Below are positions 10,822 through 22,839 of a stretch of DNA of 64,000 nt, in pieces. The position numbers and the translations under genes were made by a program. The notes below the pieces were generated by a model that saw nothing but the letters and a program-made list of their open reading frames with translations, was not told where the DNA came from and searched no databases. Each line of letters opens with the position of its first letter. Position 1 is the stretch's first letter. Origin of the DNA: Gaeumannomyces sp. JS-464 (lineage: Eukaryota > Ascomycota > Sordariomycetes > Magnaporthales > Magnaporthaceae); assembly GCA_002197995.1 (NCBI GenBank), contig NGZR01000001.1, positions 10,292,001 through 10,356,000 of the forward strand. Reading direction: 5' to 3'.

Positions 10822-11544
10822 GACTAGGGTATGCATTTTCTATTCCCTTCACTCGTTTAACCGTTTTGTCTTCGGCTTAAGGGCTGCATTTCTCGTGTAT
10901 TTTAGTGGTCGGCTTGGCTGCCGTTCTTCGGTGTAAAAGGCGTTTCTTGCCGTAGGCGCAATAGGTTGGGGGGCTGGACATCCGTTTGGCGCAGTTGGCT
11001 TCGGAGATGTGCTTCTTTCGAGATTATCGTTCATTCTTGTATGCCAGCTAGGGCTGCGATTTATGAGGACTTGTCACTCACGCCACAGACACGCAGGAGC
11101 TAGGATCACGCAAACAAGAATGAAAAGGGTCGCTTCAACTTTGGCCCCATTCTCGACCGTTGTGCCCCAACAGCCCAGGGCCCCCGAGATGGGAGAGCAC
11201 CGAACTCTGGGAAATTATTGCATGAAGGAACGTGGCGAGCACCATTTGTCCTGCCTGGCAGCGCGGAATCCCCGGCGCAAGCGGGAGGCTACTGGTTGAA
11301 GCACGTCTCACCGGCTACACGCGACACCAAACAGCCAAGCAACAATGCAAAAGACACATGGTCATAATTCATTAATAGGTACGAAGAATAAGAATGCACG
11401 CTCGTCAGCCTGCCATATTAAATACTTGTCTACCAGTTATTTCCAGAAGTCCACATCAGTTCGTCTCCTCCAGGGATCCTAGTATCTGATCGACGCGATT
11501 AAGAAACGGCGGGTTCCGTTCCATTCCATTCAACCCTTCAGTCA
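10822..11544. other. intergenic between convergent genes
   Basis: About 720 bp between the 3' ends of the CBM18 gene and the CHRD-domain gene; it should hold both 3' UTRs. No open frame with coding character. Confidence 0.5.
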
Positions 11545-12379
11545 TTACGCCGCAGGGGGGATGACGCAGAGGACCTTGAGCGGAGTGCGGCCGACCTCGA
11601 AGCCGAGAACGCTGCAGCCGCCGACATTGGCAGTCTCGCCGGACTGGACCGCGGCGCCTCCACCGGCGGCGGGGGCGGCAGGCGTGGCAGCACCGCCCTC
11701 AGCAACAGGGGCCGAGACGACGGGCGGGGCGGCAGCCGGCGGGGCGGCGGCGGCACCCCCGGCGCCGAGCTGGGCGCGGACGACTCCCGGGACGAAGGCG
11801 GCGGTGTGGCTGTCGGTGAAGAAGCCGGCCGGGTTGGCCTCGATCTGCTTCAGGGTGAAGCCCGTGCCCGTGTCCTGGCCGTTGGCCTGGATGCCGGTCG
11901 TGAAGGGCCCCTGCAGGCAGCCGGAGCTGCGCTTGACGACCTCGGGGCCCGAGTCGGCGGGCTCCGGGTTCGGGAACGAGATGCGCGGCGGGCCGGCCTG
12001 GCCCAGCGCGGCCTCGTGGATGTGCGTGGCCGTCGTGGCGGGCGACTCGTAGGGTCCGGTGACACCCATGAGTGTGATGTTCTGGGCCGGGTCAGCCAAT
12101 ATCCAATGAGTAGGAAAGGCCAAGTCCAGGAGCACTTACATAGCAGATGATGTCCAGCTCGCTGTTGATGCCGTAGTTGTAGAGACCCATAGCGCCCGTC
12201 TCACCCGGTGCGGGACCGTTGGCGCCAATGACCTGCTCGGGGGTGGCGACCATGTTGAACGTCGATGTGAAGGTGAAGGGGCCAAAGGGCACGGGCTGGC
12301 CAGAGACGGCTTGGCGCCTCGTGATGGGGCCGGCAGCGGCGAGTCCACTCAGGACGGAGACGAGAGCAAACGACCTCAT
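11545..12379 (-). CDS. secreted CHRD-domain protein, 2 exons
   Basis: Exons 12140-12379 (80 codons) and 11545-12081, joined across a 58-bp intron (GTAAGT...CCCAG, branch CTGAC), give 258 residues. A signal peptide (MRSFALVSVLSGLAAAGP) and a dibasic site (TRRQ) precede a CHRD-type domain: PFTFTSTFNMVATPEQVI, GLYNYGINSELDIICY, then NITLMGVTGPYESPATTATHIHEA. The His-containing ATHIHEA and FTTGIQANGQDTGTGFTLKQI segments are typical of fungal CHRD proteins. The C-terminus is an Ala/Pro/Gly-rich region followed by a short hydrophobic tail that could carry a GPI signal. Function unknown; secreted and possibly wall-associated. No frameshift. Confidence 0.85.
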
Positions 12380-13699
12380 GATGACTGTAGAACTATCCCC
12401 GGGGTATCTCTGTAACGTTCGAAGGAGTGCTCGGCACCAGAAAATGAATGGATAATAGGAAAGGACCAGCCGCAGGCGGACTCTAGTAAAACGTAAAAAC
12501 GGTAAACAAGCAACGGCAGTCGAACTAACGAGCGTGGCCACGTCAACGTGGGATTAAACAAGAAGTTGAAGATGGCGGAAGAACGGAATGGAGAGGAAGA
12601 GGGAAATGAGGCAAAAGACAAGACCGGGAGCCCGTCTTTTGTTGACGCCGAGCAATCCGCAAATGCCAAGGTGATGGCCATGCCAGGGAAAATTTGCCCG
12701 ACGCACGTCCTCACGAGGCTCTGGGATGCCGCGGTCGTTGGACTTGGCGAAACATGGAGGGCTCGCAGCCGAGGGGCGAGGGCGATTTAGCATCTCGGCA
12801 GCTGGGCGGTCGACCGCGTTCTGGGCGCCTGCCCGCGGTGGCGGTGGCCGGACGGCAGGGGCAGGGGCTCAGGAGCAGGAGCCAAGGAAGCCAAGCTGCT
12901 CCAGGAGACGGGCGATCAGAAATCTCGACGAAATGCGGCCGCGGCGGGAGTCGGCCGGATGGAGCGCGTTCCGGCGAATGGCAGGGCGCTGGGCGAGGCC
13001 GCCGTAGGCCTGGGAACGGGCTCCCAGCTCCAGCTGGCCAGGAAGGGAAGGTTGCGGCAACGCCAAGGGGTGGGCGCTGTGGCAGACCCCTGCTGGGGCG
13101 TTTTGGCGAGACGCTCCTCCTGTTCGCCCGGGCGCGAAACGGGCCTCCACTCTGCTGACAGGAGCAAACGCTGACTCGAGATGAACGTTGCAGCCATCTG
13201 GTCTTTGTTTGGATGTAGATTTAAGCATGCCAAAGAAGTCTAAGGGCTGATGGGATCGATATTGATCCACGTGGTTGAGTGGGCTTGGCTCCGGGATTGC
13301 AGGCTAATTCCAGCACATGCACGTGTCCGAGTGCCGTCGCACCGTAGGCTCGCATCAGACGACGCCGTGATACTGTGTTTTCTGGGTTGTGCATCACACA
13401 GGGTGCGAGTGAGTCGCGATTGATGATCAGGGTCTGGTCTGAGGGCCTCGCCAATCACTGGCTGCTAAGGCTACCCAGTCACGTGCCTCAAATGATGCTC
13501 GTGTCGGGGAGAGATCATGTGCCAACGCAGGTATGTGCGAACCCTCGATCTGATGATTGGAGGGAGAAGATAATATTTACAGCTGAAGTGAAGTTAACAA
13601 ACAGAATCAAGCAGAGGCCTGAAAACAGGACCACCCCCGAGCCCCTGGATCTTCCCACATCCACCACCACCAGCCCACGCCACTGTCACGAGAACAAGC
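12380..13699. other. intergenic, no supported gene
   Basis: About 1.3 kb holding the CHRD gene promoter (12380-12600) and the 3' side of the pectate lyase gene. Open frames on both strands at 12694-13270 are mutually overlapping, arginine/glycine-rich and without domains. Confidence 0.5.
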
Positions 13700-14545
13700 C
13701 TAGCAGTTGTTGCTGAAACCCGAAGCAACGCAGTACTTGCCATCAGGCCCGCTGCCGATCTTGCTGGGCTCCTTGCCGCTGTTGTTGCCCGTGTAGCGGT
13801 CGCAGCTCTTGTTGTTGCTCTGGCACGTGTTGGAGATCTTGCACGTGTCGCCGTAGTTGGTGTTGATGCCGCACAGCACGCCGCCGTTCTTGAGCACCGA
13901 GTTCTGCACCACGATGTTGCGCGGCCCGCCGTTGTCCTTGCAGTTGCCGCACGACCGCGCCAGCTTGCCGTAGTCGTTGGCGAAGAAGTTGTCGATGACG
14001 ATGGTGCCCTGTGCTTGTCAGCGGCCGGTTGAGCGTGCGTGTATAAACAAGGACCAGACTCACCCTGCCGTTGAACTGGAAGATCTTGTCCGAGGCCTTG
14101 AAGGCGCCGCCGCCCTGGATGTACGAGGTGCCGCCGCTCTGCTTGAAGGTCGCGGCGTCCTCGCACACGTCCTCCCACCACACGTTCTTGAGTGTGCAGG
14201 TGCCCTTGCAGTGCACGCCCTCGGCCTGGCTCTTGCCGATGATGACGTTGGAGAGCGTGGCGCCGTTCTCGAGGATGAACATGGCGTCCTTCTCGCCCGT
14301 CTCCGACTGGCCCTGGCAGACGGCGGCTGTTTGGATGTTGCGTTAGCTGTTTGTTCTGTCAACACTGCTGTTGAATGTCACAACTTACGGTTCCGCTCGA
14401 ACCGCTTCATGCCGCCATCGTAGGAGCCCTTGACCGGGATGGCCGTCGGGTAGGACGCAACGCCGGCGGACTTGGGAAGCGTGGTGGTCACGGCACTGAC
14501 ACCAGCGCTGAGCGCGGCAAGGGAGAGCAGGCCGGCGACTTGCAT
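13700..14545 (-). CDS. pectate lyase, polysaccharide lyase family 3, 3 exons
   Basis: Secreted pectate lyase (EC 4.2.2.2 type; cleaves polygalacturonate by calcium-dependent beta-elimination). Exons 14389-14545, 14064-14326 and 13700-14008, with 62- and 55-bp introns having CTAAC-like branches, encode 242 residues, the usual PL3 size. Signal peptide: MQVAGLLSLAALSAGVSA. PL3 hallmarks: LENGATLSNVIIGKSQAEGV, HCKGTCTLKNVWWEDVCEDA, SYIQGGGAFKASDKIFQFNG, and the Cys-rich C-terminal half (SCGNCKDNGGPRNIVVQNS, GINTNYGDTCKI). A TATAAAAAG lies about 110 nt upstream. Indicates plant cell-wall attack. Reading frame intact. Confidence 0.95.
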
Positions 14546-14655
14546 CTTGAAGGCGAGCAGGTGATCAAAGTTGGGTTGACGATTTTCTGATATCCTGAAG
14601 GCTCAAGGGCTGGTGAGGAACAGCCCAGTTCATGGAACGCATGGAGAAGCGGCTT

Positions 14656-14664
14656 CTTTTTATA
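14656..14664 (-). promoter_or_regulatory. TATA box of pectate lyase gene
   Basis: TATAAAAAG on the minus strand about 110 nt upstream of the ATG at 14545, flanked by an A-rich tract. Confidence 0.55.
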
Positions 14665-15640
14665 CAAAAAAAGGCTCCTCACCCATGCAAACATCACGGC
14701 CGGAATCGCAGCGGACGTCGTCGGCCCTGGTGTAATCTTACCGATCCGGCATGTAGACAGCAGTGTCACCGTCAATCCCCCACAGCGAACTACAAGTAGC
14801 TAGGAATACGGACGGTATCCACTGATCTCATTGGTGGCAGGCCGGCTGGTGACAGTGGTAGGACGCGCTCCCATTCGAGGAAAATCTTGGCTCCTTGCCG
14901 GTTTCGAAACGACACGACCACAGGGGTCAGAAATGTCCGGGGAGGCCGCTCGCGCGCTCGCATTGTGGGTAGCTGCATGTGCATTCTCGTGCAAGCTTTC
15001 AACCTGGGGCACAGCTGCCGGCTGATCGTGGAATGCCGGACGCTCGATCGGGCGGTCTTGAGTCTGGGGTTGGCGTCGACGCTGCTCCGCCGGACATTAT
15101 GCTAGACCGCCGCTGCGCTCCATGCCCCAGAGCCAAGCCTGCCCTCGTGGTGCGGGGGAATCTCCATCAACGCATCGACGGGCACTGCAGGCACGTTGGC
15201 TCTGCCGGCGTTTTCTGTTCCACAAATCCCGGCTTTCAGTGTCGGGTGCCAAGAAACGTGGATAGAGTCCGCTTGTGAGGTTGGGTAAGTGTCGAGATGC
15301 GATCTATCGATTGCTCCTGGAAGCTGGGGCATGGCATGGCGACGGCATTTCCCCGCCAACACTGCCCCATCTGCTGTGCTGCCAAATTTCTCCGCGTGGG
15401 CCAGGTGTCTCCGGGGTATCAATGAGGAATGGCTCGCGGGCGGGTGCATCCAGAGAAGGGAATCCATTGATTACAGTGGTAAGAAAGCCCTAGTTTTTGC
15501 CAGAAAGAAAGAAAATACGATGGTACCTCCGTGCGACGTGGGCCTTCCCAAACCAAACCAGCCAGAGATTCACCGCCTGCCTGGTCCTCGTATGCTTGCC
15601 CACGCGTTGAGCCCAGCCCCGGCCGTCCGCGGCCACGACA
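14665..15640. other. intergenic, no supported gene
   Basis: About 980 bp between the pectate lyase promoter and the 3' end of the CFEM receptor gene. No frame with domain or signal peptide. Confidence 0.45.
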
Positions 15641-18081
15641 TCAGTCCGACCCGTCCCTCGACACGCCCGGTGGCCGCATCTCTGCCGGGATTGCTGGTAT
15701 TGGCGGCGCCTGGGGCTGCTTCTCATCGGCTGCCCCGGGGCCCGCGTCGGCCTCGCCCGAGGACGATGTGTACACGCGTGTAAGGTGGCTGTCGTCGGGA
15801 ACGGCAAGAGAAGATGTACCGCTGTCGTCGCCGTTCCGTCCGTCCCGCGCCCCCTCCACGTCAGGCCCGCTGTAGTCGCAGGACACGGCGCGGCCGATGG
15901 ACGAGGCGTCGCCCAGGTACAGCGACGGTGCCAGCGAGTATGGGCGTATGACGGGGAGGCGCCTTGAGTGCTCCACCACCTCCTTGGGGCTGCGGATCGG
16001 GAAGCTGACCATGTCCGGGTCGTCCAGCCTGGCCGCGCGCGACATGCGCTCCTCGGCCGTCTGCGTCTTGGTTGCTGGGACCACCGGCCGGGCAGGACGC
16101 CAACCACGGAATTTCTCCTCGTCAAAAAACTCGACCGTGTGGCTGACGACGGTGGAATCGCCGGCGAGGCTGAGCGACACGGGCGCCGTCGTGGTCATCA
16201 TGGACACGGGCCGGATGACGGAGCTGCCGCGCTTGGCCAGGTGCACCACGTCGCGGGGGCTGCGGATCTTGGACGCCACCATGTCCGGGTCGTCGGGCCG
16301 CGCGCCCAGTGAGGTCCGCCGCGTCGCGCTGCGGCAGAGCGCCGGCGACAGCGCGCACGGGCAGTTGTCGACGTCGCACACCTCGCCGCCGCCGCCCCAG
16401 GCGCCGCCCACCGTCGTCTCCTCGTCCAGGTCGTAGAGGTCCGCGTAGGGGTCGCGCGGGGCCCCTCGGGCCGCCGTATTCCTCCCGGGAGCCCCCGGGA
16501 GCCCCCCGGGGGCTGGGGTCGGCCCCTGGGCGACGCGGAAGTGGTGCTCCGCGAGGTCCGCCTCCCTCCTGGCGTTGAAGAATTTGCCGCGCTTCTTCTC
16601 CTGCGGGGGCAGGCGGAAGACGCCAGGGCGAGACCGCAGGGTGTCGGTGTTGTCCTCGTCGCTGGGTCGCCGCAGTGTGGACCGGAGCCTTGGCAGCATG
16701 GCGCTGACGATGGCCCGGCACGACGGCAGGCTGCCGCAGATGATGGCGCTGAACTGCTCCATGACGGACCACAGAATGGGGTCGACGCGGTCCCATGACG
16801 GATCGTACGTGTCCCAGAGCCCGAGCAAGTACCGCATGCGCACGATGCTCGTGGCGGTGGCGCTGCAGCTTGGTCAGTTCTGTCAGGCGCACCCTAGGTC
16901 CCTAGGTCGTACTCACAGCAGTCCGAAACCAAACATGAACGACAGGCCGATCACCTTCCTCCAGTTCAGCTTCATGGTCAGCAACTCCGGGACGGGCATC
17001 AGAACGAGGACGATGTCCTCAAAGACGCTAAACGCCGCGCCGGCGTAGACGATAGCCGCGAAGTTGAGGCACTTGGCCTGAAGGCCATGGTCCCACGCGC
17101 CTGAGACGGGCAGGCACTGGAAAATGCATAAGAAGAGGAATATGGATCCGTGGAGCGCCATGAACACGATCCCGCCTTGACGGCCCATTGGAACCACGCC
17201 GCCGGGAAGAGACGCATGTAGAGGATGAGGATGGAGATCTTGGCGAAGACCTGGACGACGATGTAGAGCTGTTGGCCGGCCCAATAGTACTGGTGCCGTA
17301 AGTTTGATCAGACTGGAGCATGAGACGGGGCAGAACTGCCGGGACCTACCTTGAATAGGTCGTTGGCGACAAACGTGTCTACATCCCATACATGCCTCCC
17401 GAATCCCAAATCGGCGCCTTGGGGTGGTCAGCACTAGTTTCGAGGGACGTGGGGAACGGCAGGCTCACTCACTTTTAAATTGAAGAGCGAGCATGGCAAT
17501 GAGAAACAGCTGCAGGCACAAAACCGTCAGTACCCGTACCCGTCCAGCCACGGGTCATCAGACGCACCGTCGCGAGGATGCTGGTGTAGTCGTCCCCAGA
17601 GCCGGCCGGAACTGTAGAGCCTCGAGAGGATTCTCAGGGCCACGACGGGAACTGTCAGGGCCAGGGTGACGATGGCCATGATGCGGATGAGGTAGCCCCG
17701 TGATTCCTTAGGGTGAGCATAGCACAAAGTTCCCAGAGTCACATTCATGGCGACCAGAGCTTCGTCCCACGTGCACTTTGTCTGCACGCAGATGCTTGCC
17801 GTCGAGAGCGCCTCCATGTTCCTCGAGCTGCAGACGCAGTCCGCCAGCCGCGCCTGGTCGCCCAGCTCGCGATCGCAGCCGTTGGCCGACACGGCGTCGA
17901 TCAAGCATGGCATCTGCCAGGACACGTCAGTCCTTCTGTCTCATCAGGTTTGGGTGGCAGCGGCACCCACCGAGCACCTGGGGGCTTTGGTGACGACGTC
18001 GTTGAGGAAGCTCCCGGTTCCGGCCGACACGATGCAAACCAGGGACGACACCAAGACGAGAAACCGCAGCGCCGCGACCAT
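15641..18081 (-). CDS. CFEM-domain, Pth11-like seven-helix receptor, 6 exons, two frameshifts
   Basis: Plasma-membrane receptor-like protein. Exons: 17971-18081, 17568-17913, 17473-17509, 17350-17417, 16917-17289, 15641-16862; introns of 54-60 bp. A signal peptide leads into an extracellular CFEM domain with eight cysteines (PRCSMPC ... LADCVC ... SICVQTKC ... GTLC). Seven membrane helices of the fungal rhodopsin-like (Pth11) fold follow, and then a cytoplasmic tail of about 400 residues. Single-base corrections are needed at the CCCC run near 17594-17597 (one base too many; restores DDYTSILAT) and the CCC run at 17171-17173 (one too few; restores AVKAG-IVFMALHGS). The corrected protein is about 718 residues. 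The tail repeats a motif twice (DDPDMV...IRSP...VIRP). Pth11 in Magnaporthe senses surface cues; the ligand here is unknown. Confidence 0.88.
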
Positions 18082-19809
18082 GATTCATCGGGACTCCTCC
18101 CAGGACGTTACTCGGCAGCCTTGGTTGTTCGCCACGTGGCGGTGACGTCCCGGTGTGCCAGCCTTATCCCTTACGCGAGTCGCGTGGGATCTCGACCGAT
18201 GGGTGGCGGAATGCGGCAACCAGGTTATGTCCCGCGGAGAGGCGTCCACGTCAACTTCAGCGCTAGCAAGGGCCCAGAAGCGAAGAAGCAAAACAGCAGG
18301 GCCGCTAGAAACCAAAGGCTAGGCAAGCAACAAAAAGCCACCCACGAGGAAGAGCAGAAAAAAGCGAAAGTGGAGGCGAAGAAGACGGGCGAGAATCGAA
18401 AGGCGCAGACGACTGTCGGGCGATGCATGTCGAGCGGGAGGCGGGAGGGACCTGCGTATTAGGGCGGACAGGCCATGGCAGCCACACCCTCCATCCCGCT
18501 CGCGCAGATCATCGTAGAGATTTCTCGCGAGACTAAAGTGGCAGCGGCCGACGGCACATCTGGGATCACCACAGGCATTGCCTGAGAACGGCATCGCACC
18601 CATGCTGGGCCCATGCCGCTAGCGTCCTTAGCACGCGACCCGGCTTACACGGAGGACCGTGCCGCCGTGCTCATCTGCACAAAACGTCCAGTGTGGGACA
18701 AGCTGCCGAGATAATCTGCGACGGTGCAGGATGGTGCTACACCCAATATCTTCGCGTTTCGTGTTGGCAATGTGGTGCCAAGGATCGAGAAGTAAAAGAA
18801 AAGAAGCATGAACAGGAGGCGAGGTGCGTTAGAGTTGATGATCGTGGTGTGTTAGAGTGTGAGGGTCGTGTAAGCGAGCTCGCGCCAGCGTCCCTTTGTC
18901 CTGTGGTGTTGTTGTGTTGGTGGCCTTCGTAATCCCGCGACCCCTGTCCTCTTGCACTCCGCGTCGTCTGATCACAATCCCAAAAGCAATGATCCAATGG
19001 TATGACCTGGACCGAGCTCCGCGGACCTGCATGCGCCCAGGGGCACATTTAGCACAAGCTCGGGCCAGGGGCTCGAGGGCTGTCGGCTGTTTGCTGCCTG
19101 GCTGTTCGTGGGCGTTCGTAGCCCAAAGGCAAGTCGACAGCCACCACGAAACTAGCGAGAGGCTAGCGCAAGTTGAGCGAGCTGCAGGCGCTCATTGTGT
19201 TCGTCCTTTCCTGAACGCCACTGAACGCTATGTGTGCGCCAAGCACATCACAAGGAGCTCTCTCGGTCTTTTGACCCCTGCTGGGCTCGTGCGCGGGTTC
19301 GTGCACCATTGTGCATTGTCCAAGCGGAGAAGCAAGAAGAAGGGCGAGGCTCGTCGCCGCTGCACTATGTGAGGAACTTCTTGGATGTTGTGATTGGGCC
19401 ATCCTGGGACGGCTGCAGGCGAGCGGGCCAGGAAGAGAAATATCAAGAAATACCGCGTCCAATCTCGACATTGTGGCTGGCCGATTCCACGCCGAAGCCG
19501 AAGTCAAGCGAGAAAATGAGCACAAGCGATCATTCTGATTTTGAGAACTAGCGGTGCACGAACGACGAAAAGGCCCGTAGGAGGTGGTGCAGGAGTAGCG
19601 TAACGATGGGCTCGCACCAAGACGCTCCGAAGGCGCTGCCACTAGACGCCTGCCCATGTTGCACTCGAGGCTGTCCCAGCGCGAATTCTCCATCCAGGTC
19701 CATTCCACAAGCGCAACCGGAGCGACAAGGACGTGTCCCGCAGACAGGCGACAAGATCGGCCTGGTTCACCAGGATTCTTGTTCCACCAGGCTCTCGGGG
19801 CATGGCGCC
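18082..19809. other. intergenic, no supported gene
   Basis: About 1.7 kb. Its left part is the promoter of the CFEM receptor. A purine-rich segment near 18340-18420 produces Lys/Glu-rich frames that are low complexity rather than coding. Nothing else supported. Confidence 0.45.
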
Positions 19810-20601
19810 TTAGTCCTCATAGGCATTGGTGTGGTTTGTTCCGGGAATGTATACGGGCGAGGCACCCGATTTGATGTCCATCATGCAATTGTTTGGTCCC
19901 TTGATCGTCATCGGATCAATCCAGTCATTGTCGTTGAAGCAATCCGTGAGGCCGACGAAGACCTTGACTCCCATCTCCGGGAAGTCGACCGTGCCCGACT
20001 TTGAGAAGTCTTTGTATCCCTCGTGGATGCAACAGTTATCCCTGACCTGGTTGATGGCGTTGGCGAGATATCTGCCCCTGACGGTGACCGTCTCGGTTTT
20101 GTTCTGCAACCACTAATCGTTAGCTATTCGGCGATATGGCGATGTTGCCGGAACTGCAGCAGGTTGGCGGCACGGGGCTGCGGCGTACGTGGCATATCTG
20201 GACATATTGTCAGCGATGCTCTGAGAGCTTCAACATGGCGCCTCTGCCCGGCCATGGAACGGGGTGACATCGTACATATATACCAGCTGTCGAGACCGAA
20301 AAGCACAGAGGGCGGTAGCAATGCTTGGTCGGAGGAATGTGGTACTTGAGGTCTCTTATGTCCAGCCAGTCTAGGAGGTATTTGAGATCGGCGCCGCGCG
20401 CGGTCGCCATGGTGGCGCAATCCACCTTGCCCGGTCGCCATTTGTAGATATCGGAAGTCCGCGACGGGGGCTGCGGAGGCGCGAGGGCCTATTGAGGTCG
20501 GTCAGCCCGCAGGCTTGGAGGGCAACTGGGGCGCAACGTCGGCATACCTTGGTGACCCAGGCGAACGGGAGAAGGGTAGAGACCACACTGATGAGCTTCA
20601 T
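19810..20601 (-). CDS. small secreted cysteine-rich protein, 3 or 4 exons
   Basis: Exon 1 (20548-20601) encodes a signal peptide (MKLISVVSTLLPFAWVTK). Exon 2 (20276-20488) follows a 59-bp intron and carries KVDCATMATARGADLKYL and KHCYRPLCFS. The last exon (19810-20103) carries NKTETVTVRGRYL, RDNCCIHEGY, LTDCFNDNDW and NNCMMD. Between exons 2 and 3 lie 172 bp, either one intron or two introns of 78 and 85 bp around a 9-nt exon at 20189-20197 (Ile-Cys-His). The second option gives 189 residues and an even eight cysteines. Both candidate introns have good branch sites (CTGAC, CTAAC). Family not recognised; effector-like by size, secretion and disulfide potential. The first exon and last exon are well supported. 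Confidence 0.68.
20189..20197 (-). other. candidate 9-nt microexon
   Basis: ATATGCCAC on the minus strand, flanked by a CCAG acceptor with CTGAC branch on one side and a GTACGC donor on the other. In phase with both neighbours, it would add one cysteine. Confidence 0.4.
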
Positions 20602-20869
20602 TTTGTCTTGTGTGATGCGGTGGCAGTCGAGCGGACAGTCAGGCAATCGGCCCGGACGAAGCTGGGGGTCGAGACACAGGTGAAATGCTGTCCGAGGTAC
20701 GGCATTCGCCTCACAACGATATATCGCTCAAGCTCAACAGTAGCCTCTCGAGCCCTTTGGAGTCCTTCGCAAATCTCTAAAGATTGGGGCCGTGGCTTGA
20801 AGGAAAGTACTTCCCCGCCAGATACGAGCTTCCGTAGCTTCGTGGAACTTTGAGAGCGCCAACTCCGCC

Positions 20870-22402
20870 TTTTGTCACAACGATGAAGAGTGCATATTTC
20901 AGGCCTTGCACCAGCAGGGCACTTATGCCTCTGCCGGCTGTCTGGTGCGCACTTTCAAGCTCCAGGCGACCGTCTTTCACGCGTCGTCTTCCAGGCACGA
21001 AAAGACGCCGGCGAAGGGCATGGCGGCACTCGACGATGAGCTGATCGAGTTCCACGATCAGGTGTGGCCGAACTGGATCTACGGCACATCTCCGGCTCAG
21101 TATCACCCAGACGTCCTCGCACAATGGTTCGAGGCCCGCAAAGGATGTCCGGGCCTTCATCTGCGGTGGCAAGAACCCCTTGGTGTACATGCAGGATGTC
21201 CCCAAGCCGATCCTCGACTGTCCCCGCGCCGCAGAGGCGCGCAATCCCGTGAGCCCAAGGGGCAAAACTGGTCTTTCGCCTACATGGCCCTGACGCACAT
21301 CTACTTTGACGATCGGCTCGCACAGCGCGCGGGAGCCCCGAGGCCCAGGCCCATGGCGGTGCCGCAGGCGGCCCGGCGGCTGCACTTCATGGAGAACCGG
21401 CTGCTCATGCTGCGAGGCCGAAGCAGCGTCTGGCAGGTGAACGCGGCCCAGGACGCCGTGGGGCCGCTGCTGAAGCACCTCGTCGCGGTGGAGCACGACG
21501 TATACCCAACCGTGCTGCTGCCGGGAGAGGAGATGGACTCTCTGGGGCGCGTCATGCTCTCCGTGTACGCGCACGGTGATTGCAGGCACGGCCGCGTGCT
21601 GCCGCGTGCTGCGGCCGCCGAGGCAGTATCTGCGGCCTGCTCGACCAATCGGCCGCGCCTACACGGGCTTCCGCGAGGAACCAGGGCTTGGCGTAGGCGC
21701 ATGGTGGCCTGAGAACGTATCAGATCATCCGGTGGCTCTATCACCGTCACCAGCACCACGACCACACCAACGAACTCTCGGGCCGGCGCAGCGGATACAA
21801 GGGAGTGTTGGCGGGCATGGTTGCGCAGCGCGGGTCCCCCGAGGGCCAGTACAGGCTCATGGGGGAGCTGGCGTCGGACCTGTGGACAATTGGCGCCGTG
21901 GCGGGGGCCGAGCGTGTGCGCGGCCGGGTGCGGGATGCCATCTGGGCGGCGGGCAGCTTGCACGGCGTCTCGCTGGAGCGCGTCGCGGTGCTCGGGCCGA
22001 AGCAAGAGCCTGCGACAGAGCGGCGCTCGTTGAAAAGAGTCCCCCATCTGGGCCGGTGCGCCGTCCAGAAGGCCAGCAGGCGGGAGCGTTCGACACACGA
22101 GACCAAGTCATATCTGATGGCCGCGCAAACCATCAAACGGCCAAGGCGGGACACCGGAGGGGCAAAGGGTGGGCAGGCATCGGGCCAAGATGGAAGGGAT
22201 GGAGGGTATCATGGAGGACGGGCTGGAGGACGAGGCCGCAGAGGAGAATCAGGAGGATCAGCACGCGCCCCGAACGCGGCAGCTGGCCAAGGCGCTCAGG
22301 CGAGCCCTCGCAGCGCGGTCCTCGGCCCTGATCGCCGGCTTTGCGGACATGTCGGTGGCGGCGTCAGCCACACTGGCGTCGCTGGCCCAGCGCATGCCGT
22401 GA
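20870..22402 (+). CDS. unrecognised multi-exon or frameshifted gene, boundaries uncertain
   Basis: Coding character is clear in pieces but not in one frame. From about 20870 the frame reads CHNDEECIFQALHQQGTYAS, then DDELIEFHDQVWPNWIYGTS. At about 21140 it continues in another frame (FICGGKNPLVYMQDVPKPIL) and returns near 21256 (KGQNWSFAYMALTHIYFDD). A further block around 21715-22030 reads HQHHDHTNELSGRRSGYKGV and GELASDLWTIGAVAGAERV. A last block ends at the stop at 22402 after an acidic stretch (IMEDGLEDEAAEENQEDQ). Two one-base corrections join the first three blocks, as in other genes here. The start and the introns between the later blocks are not resolved. No family recognised and no signal peptide seen. 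Could be a decaying gene. Confidence 0.35.
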
Positions 22403-22839
22403 ATTGGGCTTTTGTGGACGGGCAGCGGTGTGACGTTGTGCAGGCAAGGGCAAGCGAATGAAGCCCAAGCTGATTCGCCATGTAATTTGTGGGACAGGCA
22501 AGATCCGTGCACGCAGCAGCAGAAATATTTATTTAACTGGGCGACGACCACGAGTCGGCGAAGTGGCCGACGTCGAATTCTGCGTCCGTCGTGCAGCGGG
22601 AAAAAAAAAGTCTGCATTGCAGTGGGTCGCACGCTTGGGTCCAGCCTGGGGCGCATCGCCATGCACAACTTTCACACCCACAATGCAGGGGACCGCCCCT
22701 TTGCATACCTTATCTTATCGGCCGACAGGCGCCGCTGACCCCGCCATCCAACACAGATTATTTTCCTGCCAATTTTTTTTCTGTGCCCTCGTCCTCCTCC
22801 TTTCTCCCCAGACTGCGCCTGCTGTACGCAAAAGGCAAG
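22403..22839. other. Kap123 promoter region
   Basis: About 440 bp upstream of the Kap123 start. A pyrimidine-rich stretch (22750-22810) precedes the ATG. No gene seen. Confidence 0.45.

Noticed and set aside
11100..11300. Candidate small gene between CBM18 and CHRD genes
   Set aside because: No signal peptide, no domain, and it lies where the two convergent 3' UTRs are expected.
18240..18462. Lys/Glu-rich plus-strand frame upstream of the CFEM receptor
   Set aside because: Purine-rich low-complexity DNA in a promoter; no start context or conserved motif.
20777..21589. 270-codon minus-strand frame opposite the unresolved gene
   Set aside because: Composition rich in Arg, His, Val and Leu, typical of antisense shadows; the plus-strand blocks look more protein-like.
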